Origin: Prevotella sp. UBA4376 | Lineage (GTDB): Bacteria; Bacteroidota; Bacteroidia; Bacteroidales; Bacteroidaceae | Length of the DNA stretch: 5,653 nucleotides | Reading direction: 5' to 3' | Assembly (NCBI GenBank): GCA_002391185.1 | Contig: DGRY01000045.1 | Span: 258 to 5,910, forward strand | Part shown: positions 1 through 4,140 of the stretch, in pieces | How the letters are laid out: every line of letters starts with the position of its first letter | How positions within the stretch are numbered: the stretch's first letter is position 1 | Notes under the pieces: generated by a model | Databases searched by the model: none | What the model was told of the DNA's origin: nothing | The model's input: only the letters and a program-made list of their open reading frames with translations | Position numbers and translations under genes: made by a program

Positions 1-184
1 ACCCCCTTCGGTTCCCCCGTTTCCGGGGGACAGAAACCCCTGCAGGGAGAGAGCCTCGCTTCGCTCATTAGCTGCTGACAATAACGAACTAATCAAGCAG
101 TTAGAGAGGATTTTGTTTAGTTAAACAATTAGTTTGAACGTTAGTGAGGCACTCTCCCCCTCGGGGGAGAGCGGGGAGAGAGGT
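1..184. repeat. GC-rich palindromic repeat element, left-edge copy (probably truncated by the window edge)
   Basis: This stretch downstream of the repair-like gene is non-coding and repeat-derived. Bases 1-60 match the reverse complement of 995-1054 at 58 of 60 positions, so it is an inverted copy of the arm of the 787-1083 element. It contains a perfect hairpin at 13-30 (TCCCCCG, loop TTTC, CGGGGGA). The middle (about 61-138) is AT-rich with no recognisable gene. The right end (139-184) aligns with 1128-1172 and carries a strong hairpin at 152-171 (CTCTCCCCC, loop TC, GGGGGAGAG). The element stops at the first base of the neighbouring gene's stop codon. No T-run follows the hairpin in the direction of the gene, so I read it as a repeat and not a canonical terminator, although it could still stabilise or end the mRNA. 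Confidence 0.8.
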
Positions 185-777
185 TACAGCACACCCTTAA
201 ACGCTGATTTCGCCAATCGCTCATACACTATGCCAAGGTCGGCAAAGCGCATAACACAGGTTGCGGCTGCATGGCGCACACCAAGATTTTCGTCTTTAAG
301 CGCTGCTTGAGCCTGATCAATGAACTCATTGATTCCCTTCTCATTAGGTTCTTGTCCCTTCATAAACAAGCGCGAGAGAATATGAAAACCACATATCTGC
401 TCCAGAGGTTTTGCCGAAGCTATAAAACCATAGGCAAGCACAGGAGCGAAATCAACATATTGCAGCAGGTTGAACGCAAGCATTTCGGCCACCTCCTGTG
501 TTTTCACACCTTCCATCCACACCTCAACAACATCGGCTGAGATTTTATCTGCCGGCATTATGAGCGTTGCAAGAATCTTGCACTCACGAATATCTTCTTT
601 CCACAACTCTATGGCAAGATCATAATCCTTACCATACTCGGCTGCCATTTCCTTTAGATGCAGAAACGAGGCACCCCAGTTTATTTTATACCCCACACCC
701 TTGTCGCGCATAGACTGCGAGGTAACTCCATTCATCAACAGTCTGAACGACTGCTTTATTTGTTTCAGTTTATCCAT
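184..777 (-). CDS. HEAT-like protein, DNA alkylation repair (AlkD-like) family
   Basis: A 197-residue, mostly helical, soluble protein with no signal peptide or membrane segment. The overall pattern fits the AlkD-type DNA alkylation repair family: an N-terminal helical region, an LW...REC..LA..L..P segment at about residues 58-75, and a HEAT-like helix pair with LGVRHAAATCVMRF near 165-178. Characterised AlkD proteins are HEAT-repeat glycosylases that remove bulky alkylated purines. This protein is shorter than the roughly 230 residues usual for them, and I cannot find a Trp-Trp-Asp motif like the AlkD catalytic SWWDTVD, so activity is doubtful and it may only bind DNA or protein. The ATG at 775-777 is the first good start. 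It lies close to a repeat element that puts a purine-rich GGGGGAGAGG about 10 bases upstream. The TAA stop abuts another repeat copy. It is the last gene of the minus-strand series, 342 bases after the peptidase. The coding call is secure; the family call is moderate. Confidence 0.7.
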   Translation of the reverse strand: MDKLKQIKQSFRLLMNGVTSQSMRDKGVGYKINWGASFLHLKEMAAEYGKDYDLAIELWKEDIRECKILATLIMPADKISADVVEVWMEGVKTQEVAEMLAFNLLQYVDFAPVLAYGFIASAKPLEQICGFHILSRLFMKGQEPNEKGINEFIDQAQAALKDENLGVRHAAATCVMRFADLGIVYERLAKSAFKGVL

Positions 778-786
778 AATTTACCA

Positions 787-1083
787 ACCTCTCCCCCTGC
801 CCTCAATGGTCTTTACACCCCCTTCGTTTCCCCCGTTTCCGGGGGACAGAAACCCCTTCTGGGAGGGAGCCAGCCCAAAGGGCTGTTTCTTAATCTGCAA
901 ACAATTACAGATTTTCGAGTAGGAATTAACGAGGCTTGTTTTTATACTGATTTTTTATTAAATATAACCTCTCATAAGCAGGCTAACGAGCGTTAGCGAG
1001 GCACTCTCCCTGCAGGGGTTTCTGTCCCACGGAAACGGGGGAACCGAAGGGGGTGTAAAGACCATTGAAGCGGAGAGAGAGGT
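787..1083. repeat. MITE-like inverted-repeat element filling the peptidase to repair-gene spacer
   Basis: Bases 803-856 and 1015-1068 are inverted copies of each other at 52 of 54 positions. Similarity continues outward to ACCTCTC at 787-793 and its complement GAGAGGT at 1077-1083, giving terminal arms of about 70 bases around an interior of about 140 bases. The left arm has a perfect hairpin at 829-846 (TCCCCCG/CGGGGGA); in the right arm the equivalent hairpin has one mismatch. The interior has a CAGCCC-AAA-GGGCTG hairpin at 871-885 and a GCTAACG-AG-CGTTAGC palindrome at 982-997. There is no transposase and no credible ORF inside. I see no target-site duplication at the edges. It resembles a non-autonomous inverted-repeat element or a clustered REP-type repeat; the boundaries are approximate. 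Confidence 0.75.
953..1018 (+). repeat. 66-base direct repeat, copy 1 (partner 1090-1155)
   Basis: This segment matches 1090-1155 in direct orientation at 62 of 66 positions, offset by 137 bases. It includes an AT-rich TTTTATTAAATATAA start, the GCTAACG-AG-CGTTAGC palindrome and the CTCTCCCTGCAGGGG half-palindrome. Copy 1 then runs into the inverted arm of the larger element, whereas copy 2 runs into GAGAGCGGGGAGAGAGGT and the end of the peptidase gene. Confidence 0.85.
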
Positions 1084-1089
1084 CTCCTA

Positions 1090-1172
1090 TTTTATTAAAT
1101 ATAAACTCTCTCAAGCAGGCTAACGAGCGTTAGCGAGGCTCTCTCCCTGCAGGGGAGAGCGGGGAGAGAGGT
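1090..1172 (+). repeat. Palindromic repeat copy overlapping the 3' end of the peptidase gene
   Basis: Bases 1090-1155 repeat 953-1018, and 1128-1172 align with 139-184 at the left edge. It contains the palindrome GCTAACG-AG-CGTTAGC (1119-1134) and an imperfect CTCTCCC...GGGGAGAG hairpin around CCTGCAGG (1141-1159). Bases 1120-1170 are at the same time the last 16 codons and the stop codon of the minus-strand dipeptidyl-peptidase gene, so the repeat is partly coding here. Confidence 0.85.
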
Positions 1173-3084
1173 CTTTATACCTTAGATTCTGATGTTCAAA
1201 ACTCTCTGTGTAGTCGAGTTCTATATCTGTGATATTTCCCTCGGCATCAACAACAGGCTTCATCCATGGATTTATAAATCCCTTGTAAGGAGCTATATTC
1301 AAGCGAGCATAACGCTCTTTTATCTCCTTGTGCAAATCGGCATCAAGTTTTATGGCATATTTCTCAACCAAATAGCGGGCAGCCTCATAGTCGCCCTCGC
1401 TCTTTATGCGCTGAATTTCGGCAAGAAGTTTAGCAAATAGTCCTCTCAGAGCCTCATAGTCGTTAATCTGAATATAATGCTTACCATCGTGTTCCACTAT
1501 CTCGGCAACACAACAAGTAGCACCACCCTTCTCTATTTCAGCATGATCAAGCACCCAGTTGGCTATTAACGCACGGTTGCGCATATGCGCCTCCTCTATA
1601 TCGTTACCCAGCTCTATGCGCACACATTGCGTGAGAGCGCCATTCATCATATAGGTGTAATATTGACTTTTGTATGCCTCATCATTTGGAGTAAGCCCAA
1701 GTTCCACCAATTTATGATCGGCAATATAGTACAATCCAAAGAGATCGGCTCTCGCTTCCTCTATCGTGTTACCATAAGCCTTCAGAGCATTAGGATCTGT
1801 TCCTGGCAACAACTGTCCGCTACCATGACCAAGACATTCATGAAGATCGGTATGCAGGTCGTCGCACACATCGGCATATTTTTCTACGAGTTCCTTTGTA
1901 TCGTCACCCCACACAAACTCAGGCATAAATCCATTGCCATGAGCAGCCTTGTTATATGCGTCTGTGAGATTTCCTATAGTAACACTCTTTGAACCATATT
2001 CGGCACGAATCCAATCGGCATTAGGCAGGTTTATTCCTATTGCCGAAGCTGGATATTCATCTCCACCCAGCATGGCTGCGCAGATAACCTTTGCCGACAC
2101 GCCTTTCACCTTTGGCTTCTTAAATCGCCCGTCAACAGGTGAATGGTCTTCAAACCATTGGGCATTGTTCGAGATAAGCTCTGTTCGGTGTGTTGCAACC
2201 TCGTCTTTATATTCAACCAAGCCCTCCCACGAGCCTTTCAACCCTAACGGGTCACCATACACCTCAATAAACCCATTAATGAAATCTACGCGAGCATCAT
2301 GCTCCTTGAGCCATTCAATAGAATAGTCGTCGAAGAGTTTCAAATCGCCTGTGCGATAGTATTCAAAAAGCAAAGATATAACCTTCTTTTGCTGTTCGTT
2401 CTCGGCATAAGGCATAGCCTTTTCAAGCCAGAATACAATCTCCTTGATCTGATCGCCATATAGCCCATCTATCTTATACACCTGCTCACACAGTTCGCCA
2501 TTAGTCTTAATCAATTTTGAGTTTAATCCCCACGAAGGTTGCTTGTCGCTACCTGTGTTCTTGGCCTTATAGAAAGCCTCCACTTCTGCCTGATTCACAC
2601 CCTCATAATAGTTACATGCCGACTGTTCAACAACATCTACACCGTCAGCCATATTCACCCTCTTAGGCATAAAATCAGCATCAAAGATTACCTTTACCAA
2701 TTCATCTATATTTCCCTGGTAACCAATCTTTTTTGCCTCATCACGAAGATACTTTTCAGAAAAATCAGGTTTAAACTTCTCACAACCATAGTGATGATAA
2801 ATACCGCTCGAAAACCACACTCGTTTCAAGTACACCTCCAAGGCTTTAAACTCCTCATCGCTACTACCCTTCTCTGCCAGAAAAATATCCTCCAACAAAT
2901 TGCGCACAGCAAGGTTGTATTTACCAAACTGATCAAATGTTATATCTCGTCCTGCAATTGTTGCCTTAGAAAGATAATACGCAAAAATCTTCTGATTGAG
3001 AGTCAGTTCTTCCCAACCATGAAGTTTGTAACGAAGCATTTGCAAATCGGCAAATCGCTCGTCAATATATTTAAAATCTGACAT
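1120..3084 (-). CDS. dpp3: Dipeptidyl-peptidase III (M49 zinc metallopeptidase)
   Basis: A complete 654-residue M49 peptidase, a family that releases dipeptides from the N-terminus of short peptides. The diagnostic zinc site is present: HECLGH at residues 415-420 (His415 and His420 as ligands, Glu416 as catalytic base) and EEARAD at 442-447, where Glu443 should be the third zinc ligand. The Cys in HECLGH replaces the Leu of the eukaryotic HELLGH and is, to my knowledge, typical of Bacteroides enzymes. There is no signal peptide or lipobox, so it is predicted cytoplasmic. The N-terminus MSDFKYIDERFADLQMLRY begins at a clear ATG. The native-looking sequence ends near QNLRYKD (about 632-638); the last 16 residues (LSPRSPLQGESLANAR) and the TAG are encoded by a palindromic repeat also found at 139-184 and 953-1018. 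The upstream spacer is a TTTGA-type repeat array with no Shine-Dalgarno and no minus-strand promoter that I can identify, so read-through from the araC-like gene is possible. Confidence 0.96.
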   Translation of the reverse strand: MSDFKYIDERFADLQMLRYKLHGWEELTLNQKIFAYYLSKATIAGRDITFDQFGKYNLAVRNLLEDIFLAEKGSSDEEFKALEVYLKRVWFSSGIYHHYGCEKFKPDFSEKYLRDEAKKIGYQGNIDELVKVIFDADFMPKRVNMADGVDVVEQSACNYYEGVNQAEVEAFYKAKNTGSDKQPSWGLNSKLIKTNGELCEQVYKIDGLYGDQIKEIVFWLEKAMPYAENEQQKKVISLLFEYYRTGDLKLFDDYSIEWLKEHDARVDFINGFIEVYGDPLGLKGSWEGLVEYKDEVATHRTELISNNAQWFEDHSPVDGRFKKPKVKGVSAKVICAAMLGGDEYPASAIGINLPNADWIRAEYGSKSVTIGNLTDAYNKAAHGNGFMPEFVWGDDTKELVEKYADVCDDLHTDLHECLGHGSGQLLPGTDPNALKAYGNTIEEARADLFGLYYIADHKLVELGLTPNDEAYKSQYYTYMMNGALTQCVRIELGNDIEEAHMRNRALIANWVLDHAEIEKGGATCCVAEIVEHDGKHYIQINDYEALRGLFAKLLAEIQRIKSEGDYEAARYLVEKYAIKLDADLHKEIKERYARLNIAPYKGFINPWMKPVVDAEGNITDIELDYTESFEHQNLRYKDLSPRSPLQGESLANAR

Positions 3085-3280
3085 TAAACTTTTAACTTTT
3101 GAACTTTGAGATTTGAAGTTTGAACATTTAACTTTGAGATTTGAACTTTAAAACTTTGAGATTTGAGATTTGAACTTTGAGATTTGAGATTTGAACATTA
3201 TGATTACCTTGAAGCTGGAGGTTCAAACCAGAAGGACTAATCATAAATCTCAAAGTTCAAATTTCAAAGTTCAATATTTA
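3085..3280. repeat. TTTGA-type repeat array in inverted arrangement
   Basis: The spacer between the araC-like gene and the peptidase is nearly all low-complexity repeat. The 14-mer ACTTTGAGATTTGA occurs exactly at 3103-3116, 3131-3144, 3153-3166 and 3174-3187, with start spacings of 28, 22 and 21 bases. The opposite orientation appears at 3245-3280 (AAATCTCAAAGT at 3245-3256, then CAAATTTCAAAG). The two arms flank a centre bounded by the perfect 9-base inverted repeat TTATGATTA (3198-3206) and TAATCATAA (3238-3246), with a smaller CTGG/CCAG pair inside. The array begins right at the peptidase start codon and ends at the stop codon of the araC-like gene. Spacing is irregular and there are no unique spacers, so it is not a CRISPR. 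It could fold as a long hairpin in RNA read from either strand. Confidence 0.9.
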
Positions 3281-3712
3281 ACGCTTTTTCGTCTTAGCTC
3301 CTACCATGTGACTAATCTTGTAGGCGCGTGGCGTACAACCGTTTATTTTATAGAACGAAGCATAGAACGACTGTCTATTTGAAAATCCCACCATATCAGA
3401 GATGTCCTCCATGTTCAAATCCTTGTATCTACGGTCAACGAGCAGAGCCATAGCCTCTTCAATACGATACTTGTTCACAAGAGATGTGTAGTTCATGTGA
3501 AACCTCACGTTCACCACAGCCGAAATGTATCGGGTGTTTGTACCAAGATCCTCTGCAAGCTTTGCAGCCGAATAGTTTTTATCCTTATACTTTTTCTGAA
3601 TAAGAATGATATTCAGAATTTTCTCCTTAAGCTCATCCATCACCTTTGGGCTCACCAAAGCACGATAAGCAGCCTCCTTTTCCTTCTTTTCCTTAATGTT
3701 GTACTTTGCCAT
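3278..3712 (-). CDS. Small AraC-family helix-turn-helix transcriptional regulator
   Basis: A 144-residue protein consisting almost only of the AraC/XylS DNA-binding domain. A lysine/glutamate-rich N-terminus (1-14) leads to the first helix-turn-helix at about 46-68 (YSAAKLAEDLG...RYISAVVN), a connecting helix (YRIEEAMALLVD, 82-93), and the second helix-turn-helix at about 98-122 containing ISDMVGFSNRQSFYASF, followed by the family hallmark GCTPRAYK (125-132). There is no ligand-binding, receiver or membrane domain, so it either acts without a sensor or gets its signal from a partner protein. Its targets cannot be read from the sequence; the peptidase downstream is a candidate only by position. 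The ATG at 3710-3712 sits about 25 bases below a good Bacteroidetes-type promoter. The TAA stop directly abuts the TTTGA repeat array. Confidence 0.93.
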   Translation of the reverse strand: MAKYNIKEKKEKEAAYRALVSPKVMDELKEKILNIILIQKKYKDKNYSAAKLAEDLGTNTRYISAVVNVRFHMNYTSLVNKYRIEEAMALLVDRRYKDLNMEDISDMVGFSNRQSFYASFYKINGCTPRAYKISHMVGAKTKKR

Positions 3713-3741
3713 ATACGATTATACTTTAGCAATTATACGTG

Positions 3742-3773
3742 CAAATATAACTCTTATTTCCCAAACCGTCAAA
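3742..3773 (-). promoter_or_regulatory. Bacteroidetes-type promoter for the araC-like gene
   Basis: Read on the minus strand, TTTG (3773-3770), a 20-base spacer and TATATTTG (3749-3742) match the Bacteroidetes consensus TTTG - 19 to 21 bases - TAnnTTTG. Transcription should start near 3735, giving a 5' leader of roughly 22 bases before the ATG at 3712. No Shine-Dalgarno is seen, as is common in this phylum. Confidence 0.65.
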
Positions 3774-3831
3774 GGAATTACCATGGTTTTTAAACTTAAA
3801 GCTCGAAAATTGGGATTTGAACCTTACAATA

Positions 3832-3883
3832 AGTTTTGAACACCATATACTCACGGCAATCATTTTTTTCAATGTTCAAAACT
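3832..3883. repeat. 11-base perfect inverted repeat in the intergenic gap
   Basis: AGTTTTGAACA (3832-3842) and TGTTCAAAACT (3873-3883) are perfect inverted copies separated by 30 bases. They lie between the divergent promoters at 3742-3773 (minus) and 3917-3947 (plus). The arms resemble the TTTGAAC repeat family and may be remnants of it; an operator or a stem in RNA are alternatives. Confidence 0.5.
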
Positions 3884-3916
3884 CAAGTCACAACATCAAC
3901 GTTCATAACAAAAAAT

Positions 3917-3947
3917 TTTGCACATTCATTTTTTTTTATTATATTTG
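3917..3947 (+). promoter_or_regulatory. Plus-strand Bacteroidetes-type promoter without a protein gene
   Basis: TTTG (3917-3920), a 19-base AT-rich spacer with a run of nine T, and TATATTTG (3940-3947) fit the Bacteroidetes primary-sigma consensus. Transcription would start near 3954 and point towards the 3' end of the helicase gene. No convincing protein gene lies on the plus strand downstream, but an intrinsic terminator follows within about 50 bases. Confidence 0.6.
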
Positions 3948-3953
3948 CGCTGT

Positions 3954-4004
3954 GTTTTTCATGGTATTGTAAATTCGGACGTTCTTTAACTCCGGATTTT
4001 TTTT
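3954..4004 (+). ncRNA. Candidate short RNA between a promoter and an intrinsic terminator
   Basis: A predicted transcript from about 3954 (seven bases after the -7 box) to the T-run ending at 4004 would be about 50 nt; if it read on to the second hairpin it would reach about 4048 (95 nt). It begins GTGTTTTTCATGGTATT and then forms the terminator stem. The only ORF at its start, ATG GTA TTG TAA, has three codons. I have an unverified memory of TTTTTCATGGTATT occurring in short leader-like segments of Bacteroidales genomes after similar promoters. It could be a small RNA, the left-over leader of a lost gene, or a transcriptional decoy. Support comes only from the promoter-terminator pairing. 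Confidence 0.35.
3971..4004 (+). terminator. Intrinsic terminator, plus strand
   Basis: AAATTCGGA (3971-3979) and TCCGGATTT (3991-3999) form a nine-pair stem with one G-T wobble and an 11-base loop. The stem runs into eight T residues (3997-4004). This is a textbook intrinsic terminator layout for the plus-strand promoter at 3917-3947. Confidence 0.65.
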
Positions 4005-4012
4005 CAAAGAAA

Positions 4013-4042
4013 ATGGGGCGATGCTGTGAAGCATTTCCCCAT
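4013..4042 (-). terminator. Terminator-like hairpin after the helicase gene
   Basis: ATGGGG (4013-4018) pairs with CCCCAT (4037-4042), and after a CG/TT internal loop ATGCT (4021-4025) pairs with AGCAT (4030-4034) around the tetraloop GTGA. On the minus strand the stem is followed by TTTTCTTTG, which suits termination of the helicase transcript about 85 bases after its stop codon. On the plus strand it is followed by CTTTTG, so it may work in both directions. Confidence 0.6.
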
Positions 4043-4055
4043 CTTTTGTTCATAA

Positions 4056-4073
4056 ATTCTATTATCATAGAAT
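4056..4073. repeat. Small AT-rich hairpin
   Basis: ATTCTAT (4056-4062) and ATAGAAT (4067-4073) are perfect inverted copies around the loop TATC. It lies between the helicase stop codon and the terminator-like hairpin. It is weakly stable and its role is unknown. Confidence 0.35.
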
Positions 4074-4090
4074 AGAATCGCATCTCATAC

Positions 4091-4140
4091 AATACATCAT
4101 TAACATTCCACCACTAATATATCATTAACCTTCCACCACC
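4091..4140 (-). repeat. 25-base tandem duplication across the helicase stop codon
   Basis: Bases 4091-4115 and 4116-4140 are adjacent direct copies matching at 22 of 25 positions. The upstream copy (4116-4140, minus-strand sense) encodes the final Val-Val-Glu-Gly codons, the TAA stop and a following TGA; the other copy lies just downstream as untranslated sequence. This looks like a local duplication of the gene end. Confidence 0.75.

Noticed and set aside
871..893. CAGCCC-AAA-GGGCTG hairpin followed by TTTCTT as a plus-strand terminator
   Set aside because: No plus-strand gene precedes it, the T-run is broken, and it lies inside a repeat element, so it is better explained as part of that element.
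658..996. Plus-strand ORFs over the repair-like gene and the palindromic element
   Set aside because: They lie antisense to a good gene and through repeat DNA. Their translations show no domain-like pattern.
1949..2326. Several long plus-strand ORFs opposite the peptidase gene
   Set aside because: They are antisense shadows of the well-supported M49 coding frame, with unnatural composition and no motifs.
3103..3280. CRISPR-like array of short repeats
   Set aside because: Repeats are 14-20 bases, degenerate and directly abutting, spacing is irregular, there are no unique spacers, orientation changes midway, and no cas gene is near.
3836..4075. Plus-strand 79-codon ORF in the intergenic gap
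   Set aside because: It starts at a TTG, has low-complexity composition (runs of Phe from the poly-T tract) and runs through a promoter, a terminator and a hairpin. It shows no protein-like pattern.
4013..4075. 20-codon plus-strand ORF MGRCCEAFPHLL... that could belong to the candidate short RNA
   Set aside because: Its start codon and first 10 codons are the hairpin itself, and it lies beyond the intrinsic terminator. No evidence of translation is visible.
3883..4092. Minus-strand 69-codon ORF MYEMRFYSMI... in the same gap
   Set aside because: It overlaps the helicase terminator hairpin and the T-rich tracts, has no recognisable domain and no promoter of its own. It is most likely a chance ORF.
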